A stretch of DNA of 64,000 nucleotides, from the NCBI GenBank assembly GCA_951640165.1, contig OX621240.1:35344713-35408712 (forward strand), read 5' to 3'. The notes beneath the pieces are model-generated. The model made no database searches, was not told the origin of the DNA, and saw nothing but the letters and a program-made list of their open reading frames with translations. The translations under genes were made by a program, and so were the position numbers. Positions within the stretch are counted from its first letter, which is position 1, and the number at the start of each line of letters is the position of its first letter. Of this stretch, positions 31,842 to 42,574 are shown in pieces. Source of the stretch: Pseudoips prasinana (lineage: Eukaryota; Arthropoda; Insecta; Lepidoptera; Nolidae).

Positions 31842-32234
31842 ATATACGACATGTAACTTAATTAACGCACATCCTGAAAATAGTTTATTCAATCGTTTAC
31901 TGAATCGATTTATATCTTTTTTAGTGTAGGTAATTTTTTATTCCAAAATAATTAAAGTTACGGAAATTATCGTTATTTTAACCCTGTACAGTCAAAACAA
32001 ATTGAAATGGACCGTAAGTCAAAGTAATAAGACTTTAAAATCGCAGTTTTATTTGTGTTCATACAAATTCCATCAATCAACACAAAATAAAGAAAAATAA
32101 ACTTTATTTCAAGAAACTAATTTAGGAAATAACAATGCATATTATACATGTGAAATTAAAAATGTAGAGTATGTATTACGATTACAACATAATATTCTAA
32201 TTGGATGTGCGTTAATTACGTTACATGTTGTATA
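31842..32234. mobile_element. MITE-Z, ~393 bp with ~32-bp inverted ends
   Basis: The left end starts 'tatacgacatgtaacttaat' and runs to 'cgcacatcc'; the right end is its complement with two mismatches ('ggatgtgcgttaattacgtt'). The interior is AT-rich and non-coding. No other copy is in the window, and I could not fix the target duplication. Confidence 0.7.
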
Positions 32235-32344
32235 TACGGCCTACATGATGGTAAGCGGAACTTTCAATACTGGGTAAATATAGACATTACCTAATAAAAA
32301 GATCAAAATTCCAGAGAAAAGGCCTGATTTCTTTTGAAAAACAG

Positions 32345-32620
32345 ATTTGTTACAGTTGCTGTGTGGTGACGGCGACAAATATCAGAATCAGAATATCATC
32401 ACCCCATCTCATCCCGTGGGGGGCGTAGATGTCGACCCGAGGGAATATCTACCAGAGGACGGGCAGCAGCTTCCTTCTGAGTACTATGATCATCTTACTG
32501 CGATCGTCAACCCGCCTGCCAAGCGTGGCGATTATGGCATATCCCCCCAAGACGATTCTAGGGGGAGGCTTCTCCAGCAGTGGACTTATTTAGCTGTAAT
32601 GATGATGATAATGATGTTAC
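32345..32620 (+). mobile_element. Family-I repeat, full
   Basis: Same motif order as 29050, ending 'ctccagcagtggacttattt'. The 102-codon frame across it is a shadow. Confidence 0.75.
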
Positions 32621-32819
32621 AGTTTGATATCTCATATCAAATGTACTTCATGTAGAAAAACTCGTAATTTATCGTTTTTATACACTGCGGATCTCGCTCC
32701 AGTGATGCAAATCGCACTTAAAGAAGCGCGGGGATAATTTACAAGTGGGTGCTACACCCTCGAACCTCAGAGATCACTTTTAGCCTCTGATATCTCTGAC
32801 AGCCTCGGATCAATGTCGG

Positions 32820-33030
32820 TCCTCTTAACTAGTTACTCTTAGTTGTCCGTAATCAGCGAGGTTAAGCATTTAGACACGCTGTCAATGCATAGATTGGTGA
32901 CCTTCAACGTGGTTTAATTTCTGAGCGTCCCTGTGCTGTGCATGGTATGTTACGTTGTCAGTCTCGGTTGTAATCATAAGTCAATAGTTGTTAAGTCATG
33001 TCAGAGGCCTACTGGGTGGTTTGAACAACT
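32820..33030 (-). mobile_element. Family-K repeat
   Basis: Reverse of 29385: 'gtaatcagcgaggttaagca', 'gtcaatgcatagattggtga' and 'taagtcatgtcagaggccta'. Confidence 0.6.
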
Positions 33031-33044
33031 ATGTATATAAATAT

Positions 33045-33411
33045 ATACATAGACTCACGCCTGTTTCCCAGAGGGGTAGGCAGAGACAACGGATTTCCAT
33101 TTGTCACGATCTTTGCATACTTCTTTTGCCTCGATTACTGTCATTATATTGTTCATACATGCTCGCCGGTTTAGGGTACTTCTGACCTGCCCTTTCTTGA
33201 GAACATCTCCAATTTGGTCGAGAATGTTCGGCGTGGTCTTCCCCTTCCGTTTGTCCCATTCACACAGGCCAGGTATACTTCTTTTGTCAATCTTCTTTCA
33301 TTCATCCTTTCTAAATGGCCAAACCATCTCAGCATGCCTTTTTCAATCTTTGTGACTACATCCTCTTTCACACCACAACGCTCTCTTACATCAGTATTTC
33401 GAATTAAATAA
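33045..33411 (-). pseudogene. LINE ORF2 C-terminus, one frameshift
   Basis: Minus strand: 'KIEKGMLRWFGHLERMNERR', 'LTKEVYLACVNGTNGRGRPR', 'RTFS', then a one-base loss ('ctcgacc' where the copy at 59505 has 'ctctgacc') and, in the next frame, 'LKKGQVRSTLNRRACMNNI', 'EVCKDRDKWKSVVSAYPSGK'. The 'RWxGHxxRMxxxRLxKxxY' signature marks the end of many insect LINE polyproteins. RT is absent. Confidence 0.85.
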
Positions 33412-33602
33412 ATATATAAATAATAATAATAAATAAAGAATTTATTATTATTAATATTATGATACTAGGGTAACCACTGCCCAAGACCTGACAAGTACTT
33501 ACTTATCGTATGTTGTGGTTACTTATTGAGACTGATAGAATCCTGCTAATGACCATCTAAACGCCAGCATAGATACATTTATTATTTGATTTCTTTATAT
33601 TA
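33412..33602. other. AT-rich, nothing recognised
   Basis: 'aataataataa' microsatellite at ~33418-33455. Confidence 0.4.
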
Positions 33603-33785
33603 TACTAGTTGTGCCCCGCAGTTTTACCCGCGTTAAACTTTGTAAATTATAGCCTATGTGTATCTAGGTTGTCAGCTACCTCCATACCAAATTTAATTGA
33701 TATCGCTCCAGCCATTTAGACATGAAGAAGTAACAAACATACACAATCACACATCCACACACAAACTTTCAGCTTTATAATATTA
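33603..33785 (-). mobile_element. Family-F element; target of mariner copy 1
   Basis: Begins 'actagttgtgccccgcagtt' and ends 'caaactttcagctttataatat'. Mariner copy 1 sits at the TA near its end, and the flank resumes after the mariner with 'ttagtgtgattag'. Confidence 0.75.
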
Positions 33786-35067
33786 GGTCTTTACCTATGA
33801 AATTGCCGTTCTGCAGTACTGGCCATTTCAAATCAAAATAATTTTTGTTTGGCTAAGAATTCTAATTTCAAATTAATTTTATTTTAAAAACATGGATTCT
33901 TTTTTCCAAAAGTAGTCATTTCTTTATTGATTAGTGTTACATTTTCATCGCATTTCAATCTTTTTCGTCATCATGGATACGTTAAAAATTCGAGTAATTA
34001 TGGAATATGAGTACCGTCGTGGCAGCAACGCGGCACAAGCGGCACGCAACATCAACGACGTTTACGGAGCTAACACTACAAACCAACGCACCACCTGTTA
34101 TTGGTTTGCTCGCTTCCGTTCTGGAAATTTCGACCTGAAAAATGAACCTCGCGGTCGTCCGAAGACTTTGGTCGACAATGACGAATTAAAGGCGGTTGTG
34201 GAAGCTGATGATACACAATCTACGGCTGAATTAGCAGCAGCTTTCGACGTTAGCGTCAAAACAATATTGGTCCATTTGCGTCAAATTGGCAAGGTAAAAA
34301 AGCTTGACAAATGGGTGCCCCACGAACTCAATGATCGCCAGCGCGAAGTATGCGTCGAGACGTGCCTTGCACTGCTCAACAGACACACAAATGAAGGAAT
34401 TTTGAACCGCATTGTTACCTGCGATGAAAAATGGATTCTGTTTGATAACCGCAAGCGCTCAGCAAGTTGGTTGGATCCTGGTTCAGCACCTAAACAATGC
34501 CCTAAACGAAAACTTACCCCTAGAAAAGTGATGGTCACTGTTTGGTGGTCTAGCGCCGGTGTGATTCATCACAGCTTCTTACCAAACGGGGTGAGCATTA
34601 CTGCAGATGTGTACTGTGAAGAACTGAGCACAATGATGGAGAAGCTGGCGCATCTCCAACCAGCATTGGTCAATCGCTCGTCTCCGCTGCTCCTGCACGA
34701 CAACGCGCGACCTCATACTGCACAGCAGACGGTCTCCAAGTTGCAAGAACTGGGGTTGGAAGCTCTCCGTCATCCGCCCTACTCACCAGACCTTGCGCCT
34801 ACAGACTACTACTTTTTCCAGAATTTGGATAACTTCTTGGCGGGAAAAAAATTCAATACCCGAGAGGCAGTACAAAATGCCTTTGGAGAATTTGTTGCCT
34901 CCCGTCCAGCTGATTTCTTTAAGAAGGGCATCAATAAACTGCCACTGCGATGGCAAAGATGCATTGATTGCATGGGTGATTACTTCGATTAATACAAATA
35001 AAAAAATTCATGAAAAAAATTCGTTTAAATTTTTTCATACAAAACGGCAATTTCATAGGTAAAGACC
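33786..35067 (+). mobile_element. Mariner element, copy 1 (1282 bp, intact)
   Basis: The terminal inverted repeats are 25-26 bp and perfect (starting 'ggtctttacctatgaaattg'). TA stands on both sides (33784-33785, 35068-35069), the target duplication of the Tc1/mariner superfamily. The element holds one transposase gene. It differs from copy 2 at about four positions over its whole length. It lies inside a family-F repeat, which is therefore older. Confidence 0.98.
33973..34992 (+). CDS. Mariner transposase, copy 1 (intact)
   Basis: A cut-and-paste DNA transposase acting in the nucleus as a dimer on its own inverted ends. The protein is 339 residues from the ATG at 33973, within the 330-355 usual for mariners. 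The frame is open 13 codons further up, but this ATG lies in good context (atcATGG) and starts the typical 'LKIRVIMEYEYRRG' helix. Residues ~1-105 are the paired helix-turn-helix DNA-binding part, and 'WVPHEL' (114-119) is the mariner linker motif. The catalytic triad is D151 ('TCDEKW'), D243 ('HDNARPHTA') and D278 ('YSPDLAPTD'), with exactly 34 residues between the last two (D34D). No stop or frameshift. Residue 127 is Cys where the other copies have Arg. From general resemblance ('ARNINDVYG') it may be of the mellifera/cecropia type, but I cannot place the subfamily firmly. Confidence 0.97.
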   Translation: MDTLKIRVIMEYEYRRGSNAAQAARNINDVYGANTTNQRTTCYWFARFRSGNFDLKNEPRGRPKTLVDNDELKAVVEADDTQSTAELAAAFDVSVKTILVHLRQIGKVKKLDKWVPHELNDRQREVCVETCLALLNRHTNEGILNRIVTCDEKWILFDNRKRSASWLDPGSAPKQCPKRKLTPRKVMVTVWWSSAGVIHHSFLPNGVSITADVYCEELSTMMEKLAHLQPALVNRSSPLLLHDNARPHTAQQTVSKLQELGLEALRHPPYSPDLAPTDYYFFQNLDNFLAGKKFNTREAVQNAFGEFVASRPADFFKKGINKLPLRWQRCIDCMGDYFD

Positions 35068-35204
35068 TATTATTAGTGTGATTAGTACCGGTCTAATAAA
35101 AAAAACTAGCCAAAATTTGTACGCCATATAGTTATGGCCGACATGACTGTTATATCTTAAGTGTACTATCTTGTTGTACTGTATGTATACTCATGTTTGA
35201 ACAA

Positions 35205-35425
35205 ATAAATCCTAACTAATGTTATAAATGCGAAAGTAACTCAGTCTGTCTGTCTGTCTGTTACTCTTTCACGCCAAAACTACTAAACGGATTTGAATGA
35301 AATTTGGTATACAGATGGTCTAGACCCTGAGAAAGACCATAGGCAAATTTTTATAGTTAGGATAACACATAGGCCATATTTTATAAAGTTTAACGCGGGT
35401 AAAACCGCGGGGCACAGCTAGTATC
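35205..35425 (+). mobile_element. Family-F element, long version
   Basis: 'aatgttataaatgcgaaagt', (CTGT)n, 'actctttcacgccaaaacta', 'tgaaatttggtatacagatg' and 'accgcggggcacagctagta'. Confidence 0.75.
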
Positions 35426-36189
35426 CTATAATGTTCATGCGGTTAGATTGTAGAATTCTCTTCCGCCTAAAATTCGCCAATGTAACACATTATTTGTAAC
35501 ATTATCTCTCTTCCTCATCCTAGTTGTATGTATAATGTATGTGCATATACATAATTATCTTTTTATTTTATAAGTATTTATGTATATTAGCATGTAGTGT
35601 ATATATGTAATACTAGAAACTACACACGCTATGTACTATTTCTTTTAATTTCTCCTCTCGCGGGTCTGCTGGAAGAAATTTCTTTTGAAATAAGCAGTAC
35701 CTTTGTACATGTTATTGTCTTTTCCAATTTTGTTTGTATTATTTTTTGATGTGTTTATATATAAATAAATATATAACATGGAACTGCCTTTTTAAAGCCT
35801 TTACTTAACTAATTTTGATTTGTTAACAAGTGGCAAAATACATTGTCACTAGTAAACAAATCACGTCTCACCATCTCATTACCAAGACCTTCAATCTATT
35901 GGAACGTAAACCTTCACCATCAACAAAAGTAAAGAACGTTTCCAAACCGACATATATCTTTAAGAAGCGTTCGAAAGGCTGAATGGTTGACAATGCCGCA
36001 CCGAGAGGCAGCACATATAAACAGGACATAAAATATGTCACCAATAAGCAAGACCAAATGTCGGCTGAAGAAGAGGTTTTGTTGTTGGGAGAAGCGACGC
36101 GGATATTGTCATTGGTGCACGGAAATCACTCATTTTTACTTCTGTTATTAATACAATTTATTAAATATGTTTGTATATCTTGTCTATCT
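35426..36189. other. Unassigned; possible LINE 3' end
   Basis: 'cgcgggtctgctggaagaaa' to 'atataaataaatatataac' (35660-35778) looks like a retroelement 3' end with polyA signal. The rest, including a 77-codon frame at 35983-36216, is not recognised. Confidence 0.3.
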
Positions 36190-36365
36190 GGGTATTTCTG
36201 TGTGGTGACGGAATAGAATATCATCACCCCATCTCATCCCATGGGGGGCGAAGAAATCGTTCGAAGGAATACTTACCAGAGAACGGCAGCGTTTTCCTGT
36301 GAAAAATGACCATTAAACCGCGATCGCCAACCCGTCTGCCAAGCGTGGCGATTATGGATTATTTG
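36190..36365 (+). mobile_element. Family-I repeat, partial
   Basis: 'ctgtgtggtgacggaataga', 'atctcatcccatggggggcg' and 'ccgcgatcgccaacccgtct'. Confidence 0.7.
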
Positions 36366-37083
36366 GATTCATCACAGTATATGCAGCATATGTGTCTTCG
36401 ATCACTAACTATTTATATTGATTACCATCTTCGACCATCGTGGTATCTCAATCCTTAACCTTAACAGGATATAATTGGTAGCCAAACACAAACGGATAAA
36501 ACATAAGACTGAAGAAAAAGTAAGTGATTTTAGAGGATAAGATTAAATTAAAACTAACTCCAATCAAAAACAAGAAAGAAAAAGAAAGTGGTGACAGTTT
36601 TTGAAATACAAATATGATTATTTTTGTTAAATGGGCTTATATGAAGAACCATACATAGACTCTCAGTATACTAAAGTATGTGTGTGAGTGCGAGTAGAAA
36701 ATAAAAGCAGAGGGAGAACTTCGTTCCTAAATACCATTCCGCTGCCGCTTCAATCAAGATCACACCAACAGCAGTGCCAGTGAAATGTAGCGTAAAAAGA
36801 AATCCTTGAGAGGGCCAATGTCGATCCTTATTTATGACTCAGCGTATTATTATGACTTGCCAATTTTCCGGAAAATAAAACCCGTTACGGCTCCGATCCG
36901 GCATCGTGACGACGCTGGATCCCATTCAGATTTTACTGGCGCCAAAGTACATATTATATTATTACATAAAGTTGAGGCAATCGGCCTTCTATGCTAACAT
37001 GTCTATTCAACAACAGTTTCACAGATTAAGTCCCTGTTCATCATCATTACAATGTCAGCCAAATGTGACGATGCTGAAATGTA
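36366..37083. other. No gene seen
   Basis: Short overlapping frames (36806-37241) lack motifs. Confidence 0.35.
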
Positions 37084-37191
37084 CAGACAGCCAACAGAAT
37101 GCCAGCACATCAAGGCACCCCAGTCTGTCAAATTTTGTGAAATCGATAAAAAACATTGACAGATTGGGGAAGCTTAATGTGCTGGCGTCTG
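37084..37191. mobile_element. MITE-X copy 5
   Basis: Left 'cagaca'...'gccagcacatcaaggcaccc', right 'ttgacagattggggaagctt' and 'tgtgctggcgtctg'. TA on both sides (37082-37083, 37192-37193). Confidence 0.85.
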
Positions 37192-37589
37192 TACGTCGTA
37201 AAATGAATAAAAGTCTACAAATTTCTAATAAAAATATCTAAAATATAGCTCTTCAACGCTCACTATTTTACATTTTTACGGTTCCGAACTCCCAAATGAT
37301 AAATTAACCATCAACCGTCAAAAGAACAATCATAAATCAATAAAGGTTCAGGGAACACCTCCAAAATATTTAATTCGTAAGTTTTGAACAACTTCAAAAT
37401 AAATAAGTAAATACCGCGCATTGGCATTGGCATTTATATTCTTTAAAAGATTTAATTAGACACGCGTTTCATCGTTTCTTTTTAATATTCCACCACAAAA
37501 TTGACAAAAAGAGGTTTAAAATATTTATCAACAGATTTAATACGAATCCGGTTTTAAAAGAAGCAGAAGCCAAACGTATACCAATAGAC
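37192..37589. other. No gene seen
   Basis: AT-rich, nothing recognised. Confidence 0.4.
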
Positions 37590-37795
37590 AAAAGCCTCCC
37601 TAAAAGATTTCCACTATGGAATTGTGTCCATCATTTGAATCATACCAGACGGGTTGGCGATCGCAGTAGGTATGATGTTATAATACACACAGAGACGATA
37701 CTTTCCATTCTCTTGTATATATTACTTCGGGACGACTTCTACGCCCCCCACGGAATAAGATGGGGTGGTAATATTCTTTGCTGTCATCCACACAC
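37590..37795 (-). mobile_element. Family-I repeat
   Basis: Reverse: 'caaaagcctccctaaaagat', 'cagacgggttggcgatcgca', 'acgacttctacgccccccac' and 'gatggggtggtaatattctt'. Confidence 0.7.
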
Positions 37796-37854
37796 CACTA
37801 CTATAGTGCTAATTTGATACGTAACAAACTACTCACCATTTCCACGTTAGGAAC

Positions 37855-39895
37855 CACACTGAGCCAAGGTTGTCAGAAGTAGTTAAAAATACTGTTGCAA
37901 CCTGAAGAACCCATTCCACACTGAGCCAGGATAAACACTCAAAACAGTGCCCTCTGGTATGGTTTACTTATTTCGTAGTCTTATTTGCTAGAGCAACTCT
38001 CTTGTCAGAAGTAATTTCGCATACAGTTGCAACCTGTGGAACCCATTCCACACTGAGACAGGGTAAACACTCAAAAGGATGCCCTCTGGCATGGCTTACT
38101 TGTTTCGTAGTCTTATTTGCTAGAGCAACTCTCTTGTCAGAAGTAATTTGGAATACAGTTGCAACCTGTGGAACCCATTCCACACTTAGCCAGGGCAAAA
38201 CCTCAAAAGGATGCCCTCTGGCATGGCTTACGTATTTAGTAGTCTTATTTACTAGATAAACTCTCTTGTCAGAAGTAATTAAACATACTGTTGCAACCTG
38301 TGGAACCCATTCCACACTGAGCCAGGGTAAACACTCAAATGATGCCTTCTGGCATGGTTTACTTATTTCGTAGTCTTATTTGCTAGAGCAACTCTCTTGT
38401 CAGAAGTAATTTAGAATACAGTTGCAACCTGTGGACCCCATTCCACACTGAGCCAGGGTAAACACTCAAAAGGATGCCTTCTGGCATGGCTTACGTATTT
38501 AGTAGTCTTATTTACTAGAACGACTCTCTTCTCAGAAGTAATTAAAATACTGTTGGAACCTGTGGAACCCATTCCACACTAAGCCAGGGTAAACACTCAA
38601 ATGGTGCCTTCTGGCATGGTTTACTTATTTCGTAGTCTTATTTGCTAGAGCAACTCTCTTGCCAGAAGTAATTTAGAATACAGTTGCAACCTGTGGACCC
38701 CATTCCACACTGAGCCAGGGTAAACACTCAAAAGGATGCACTCTGGCATGGCTTACGTATTTATTAGTCTTATTTACTAGAACAACTCTCTTCTCAGAAG
38801 TAATTAAAATACTGTTGGAACCTGTGGAACCCATTCCACACTAAGCCAGGGTAAACACTCAAAAGGATGCCCTCTGGCATGGCTTTCGTATTTAGTAGTC
38901 TTATTTACTAGAACAACTCTCTTGTCAGAAGTAATTAAAAATACTGTTGTAACCTGTGGAACCCATTCCACACTGAGCCAGGGTAAACACTCAAAAGGAT
39001 GCCCTCTGGCATGGCTTACGTATTTAGTAGTCTTATTTACTAGAACTACTCTCTTGTCAGAAGTAATTAAAAATACTGTTGGAACCTGTGGAACCCATTC
39101 CACACTGAGCCAGGGTAAACACTCAAAAGGATGCCCTCTGGCATGGCTTACGTATTAAGTAGTCTTATTTACTAGAACAACTCTCTTATCAGAAGTAATT
39201 AAAAATACTGTTGGAACCTGTGGAACCCATTCCACACTGAGCCAGGGTAAATACTCAAAAGGATGCCTTCTGGCATGGCTTACGTATTTAGTAGTCTTAT
39301 TTACTAGAACAACTCTCTTCTCAGAAGTTATTAAAATACTGTTGGAACCTGTGGAACCCATTCCACACTGAGCCAGGGTAAACACTCAAAAGGATGCCCT
39401 CTGGCATGGCTTACGTATTTAGTAGTCTTATTTACTAGAACAACTCTCTTATCAGAAGTAATTAAAAATACTGTTGGAACCTGTGGAACCCATTCTACAC
39501 TGAGCCAGGGTAAACACTCAAAAGGATGCCCTCTGGCATGGCTTACGTATTTAGTAGTCTTATTAACTAGAATAACTCTATTGTCAGAAGTAATTAAAAA
39601 TACTGTTGGAACCTGTGGAACGCATTCCACACTGAGCCAGGGTAAACACTCAAAAGGATACCCTCTGGCATGGCTTACGTATTTAGTAGTCTTATTTACT
39701 AGAACAACTCTCTTGTCAGAAGTAATTAAAAATACTGTTGGAACCTGTGGAACCCATTCCACACTGAGCCAGGGTAAACACTCAAGAGGATGCCCTCTGG
39801 CATGGCTTACGTATTTAGTAGTCTTATTTACTAGAACAACTCTCTTGTCAGAAGTAATTAAAAATACTGTTAATGTGTATGTGGAACCCATTTTA
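37855..39895. repeat. Tandem array of a 132-bp unit (~15.5 copies)
   Basis: The word 'cagaagta' recurs about 16 times at 131-134-bp spacing, with strong similarity throughout ('gtggaacccattccacactg', 'agccagggtaaacactcaaa', 'tctggcatggcttacgtatt'). Two unit types exist: A ('tatttcgtagtcttatttgc', 'aatacagttgcaacctg') and B ('tatttagtagtcttatttac', 'aatactgttggaacctg'). They alternate between ~38340 and 38865, forming a ~263-bp dimer that is itself repeated; distal to ~38865 nearly all are B. Because 132 is a multiple of three, both strands stay open for hundreds of bases (minus: 44-residue repeat with 'HARGHPFECLPWLSVEWVPQ' and 'LITSDKRVVLVNKTTKY'). One-base losses in at least five units break that frame, so I call it satellite DNA. 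Confidence 0.97.
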
Positions 39896-40029
39896 TGACA
39901 TTTATTAAAAAACGTATTGGAAAAATACAAAATTAAGTTAATTAGGTCAAGTCATACTCACGCTGTATTACTTATATAATTTTGTCGTTAACTGCAATTT
40001 ATTTTGGTTCTTAACAATATACATCCATA

Positions 40030-40285
40030 AAGAATCGGATCTAAAAAAAAACTTTTGGAAAATACGCATTTCGCCATTTAAAATAGCGTATTTTATATAT
40101 GATTTTTTATTAGTGTAATTTTTCTATATATTTGCCGAATAATCAATATTTAATTCAAAGTTTACTTGTTTCACGACAAACATCCATTGTTTCGTTTTTA
40201 TTTTAAGACCATGCGAGCACTAGTATGTTCTTCTATCATGACGTTGTTTATAAACATTATAATATGGTCGTATTAACTATATCCT
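40030..40285 (+). repeat. Direct repeat DR1 (partner at 44445-44660)
   Basis: Shares 'atatatttgccgaataatca', 'acttgtttcacgacaaacat', 'tcgtttttattttaagac' and 'gtcgtattaactatat' in the same order and orientation as 44445-44660, with moderate divergence. Not coding. Confidence 0.8.
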
Positions 40286-41116
40286 ATCCTATCCTTCCTA
40301 CTTTATTGTTAAGATGAAAATATAAAGTTAACTTTACGGAAAGCAAGGTTAACGTGTAGATCACAAAATGTATCGAGTAACAAAATAAAACATAATATTT
40401 ATAAGAGCTCAATTCACGTATCTATTCGTCAGGGATATAATATATCCCCAGTTTACTGAACCAATTGTAGAACATCTGTGTATTCAGTATCATCCGGTAT
40501 GCACTGTGTAAATATCGGGAAATGTTACATATCAGTCGACCATGTTTCTCGAAAACAAAGCCGATGGATAACTTTTACTATGATAATTAGTTCCAACAGG
40601 TTAGTTGGGATCCGAACCTAATCAAAATGAGAAACTTAAAGAGCCACATGCAAACTCATCATTTGAAATGAAATGAAATGAAAAATATTTATTTTTGGCA
40701 AAAAATAAATCTTACCATACATCGCTATATTAATATAATAAATTTGGTTGTCAAAGAAGGCTCAAATCTCAGCATTAGCTACGGCAACACAGGTGTATTA
40801 CTGCAGCGCTGATCTTCCGACAGAGGCTGATATAAGCCACAATGGCATAGTAAATTGAAAAGAAAGTAATATGAATATATCTATAAAATAAATTGTGAAA
40901 TGTTAAATATACATTATAATATGATGTAAATTTTGTTATACCTTATATTTTTATGGAAGTTATAAGGCAACCTATACATATTATACACGCTTTTCTTATA
41001 ATATTTTCGTAGAATTCTACGGTTTATGAAATATTTTTGCTCAGAATTTGCTTGAGAGAAAGAAGTTGAATATTTTAAACGCTAAGTGTTTAATAAACGG
41101 TTGTGTAAATATTTTA
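40286..41116. other. AT-rich with a LINE 3' tail
   Basis: At 40663-40880 a (GAAAT)n tract and 'aatatttatttttggc' precede 'gcaacacaggtgtattactg' and 'cagcgctgatcttccgacag', resembling the minus-strand LINE end at 62995-63180. Nothing else recognised. Confidence 0.4.

Positions 41117-41169
<53 letters not shown>
41117..41169. repeat. (TA)n microsatellite, left part
   Basis: About 25 TA units, interrupted by mariner copy 2 and continuing at 42454. Confidence 0.95.
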
Positions 41170-41170
<1 letters not shown>

Positions 41171-42451
41171 GTCTTTACCTATGAAATTGCCCTTCTGCAG
41201 TACTGGCCATTTCAAATCAAAATAATTTTTGTTTGGCTAAGAATTCTAATTTCAAATTAATTTTATTTTAAAAACATGGATTCTTTTTTCCAAAAGTAGT
41301 CATTTCTTTATTGATTAGTGTTACATTTTCATCGCATTTCAATCTTTTTCGTCATCATGGATACGTTAAAAATTCGAGTAATTATGGAATATGAGTACCG
41401 TCGTGGCAGCAACGCGGCACAAGCGGCACGCAACATCAACGACGTTTACGGAGCTAACACTACAAACCAACGCACCACCTGTTATTGGTTTGCTCGCTTC
41501 CGTTCTGGAAATTTCGACCTGAAAAATGAACCTCGCGGTCGTCCGAAGACTTTGGTCGACAATGACGAATTAAAGGCGGTTGTGGAAGCTGATGATACAC
41601 AATCTACGGCTGAATTAGCAGCAGCTTTCGACGTTAGCGTCAAAACAATATTGGTCCATTTGCGTCAAATTGGCAAGGTAAAAAAGCTTGACAAATGGGT
41701 GCCCCACGAACTCAATGATCGCCAGCGCGAAGTACGCGTCGAGACGTGCCTTGCACTGCTCAACAGACACACAAATGAAGGAATTTTGAACCGCATTGTT
41801 ACCTGCGATGAAAAATGGATTCTGTTTGATAACCGCAAGCGCTCAGCAAGTTGGTTGGATCCTGGTTCAGCACCTAAACAATGCCCTAAACGAAAACTTA
41901 ACCCTAGAAAAGTGATGGTCACTGTTTGGTGGTCTAGCGCCGGTGTGATTCATCACAGCTTCTTACCAAACGGGGTGAGCATTACTGCAGATGTGTACTG
42001 TGAAGAACTGAGCACAATGATGGAGAAGCTGGCGCATCTCCAACCAGCATTGGTCAATCGCTCGTCTCCGCTGCTCCTGCACGACAACGCGCGACCTCAT
42101 ACTGCACAGCAGACGGTCTCCAAGTTGCAAGAACTGGGGTTGGAAGCTCTCCGTCATCCGCCCTACTCACCAGACCTTGCGCCTACAGACTACTACTTTT
42201 TCCAGAATTTGGATAACTTCTTGGCGGGAAAAAAATTCAATACCCGAGAGGCAGTACAAAATGCCTTTGAAGAATTTGTTGCCTCCCGTCCAGCTGATTT
42301 CTTTAAGAAGGGCATCAATAAACTGCCACTGCGATGGCAAAGATGCATTGATTGCATGGGTGATTACTTCGATTAATACAAATAAAAAAATTCATGAAAA
42401 AAATTCGTTTAAATTTTTTCATACAAAACGGCAATTTCATAGGTAAAGACC
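41170..42451 (+). mobile_element. Mariner element, copy 2 (1282 bp, intact)
   Basis: Same length as copy 1, with TA on both sides (41168-41169, 42452-42453). The left inverted repeat has one mismatch (attgcCctt for attgcGgtt). It sits inside a (TA)n microsatellite, a run of ideal target sites. Confidence 0.98.
41357..42376 (+). CDS. Mariner transposase, copy 2 (intact)
   Basis: 339 residues with the same domain order and catalytic triad (D151, D243, D278, D34D spacing) as the gene at 33973. It differs by Arg127 (the likely ancestral residue, shared with copy 3), Asn182 for Thr in 'KLTPRK' and Glu305 for Gly in the C-terminal helix. None touches the triad or the 'WVPHEL' motif, so it is predicted active. 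The next element, copy 3, is inverted only 123 bp downstream, so read-through transcripts could fold into long double-stranded RNA. Confidence 0.97.
   Translation: MDTLKIRVIMEYEYRRGSNAAQAARNINDVYGANTTNQRTTCYWFARFRSGNFDLKNEPRGRPKTLVDNDELKAVVEADDTQSTAELAAAFDVSVKTILVHLRQIGKVKKLDKWVPHELNDRQREVRVETCLALLNRHTNEGILNRIVTCDEKWILFDNRKRSASWLDPGSAPKQCPKRKLNPRKVMVTVWWSSAGVIHHSFLPNGVSITADVYCEELSTMMEKLAHLQPALVNRSSPLLLHDNARPHTAQQTVSKLQELGLEALRHPPYSPDLAPTDYYFFQNLDNFLAGKKFNTREAVQNAFEEFVASRPADFFKKGINKLPLRWQRCIDCMGDYFD

Positions 42452-42453
<2 letters not shown>

Positions 42454-42523
<70 letters not shown>
42454..42523. repeat. (TA)n microsatellite, right part
   Basis: About 34 TA units directly after mariner copy 2. 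Confidence 0.95.
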
Positions 42524-42526
<3 letters not shown>

Positions 42527-42574
42527 ATATTTTTCATCAGTATGAGGCTTTCAAATAAAGCTTAATTGATAATA

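Noticed and set aside
34281..34773. Minus-strand frames of 85 and 64 codons (repeated at 41665-42157 and 42740-43232)
   Set aside because: Antisense shadows of the mariner transposase, identical in all copies for that reason.
33784..35069. Copy 1 and copy 2 as one segmental duplication
   Set aside because: Their flanks differ completely (family-F repeat against TA microsatellite), so similarity ends exactly at the inverted repeats.
37855..39895. CRISPR array
   Set aside because: Units are contiguous with no unique spacers, the unit is far too long, and the DNA is eukaryotic.
37968..39930. Open frames across the 132-bp array as a repeat-protein gene
   Set aside because: Both strands are equally open because the period is a multiple of three, and one-base losses in several units break the frame. 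Kept as satellite, with coding only as an open question.
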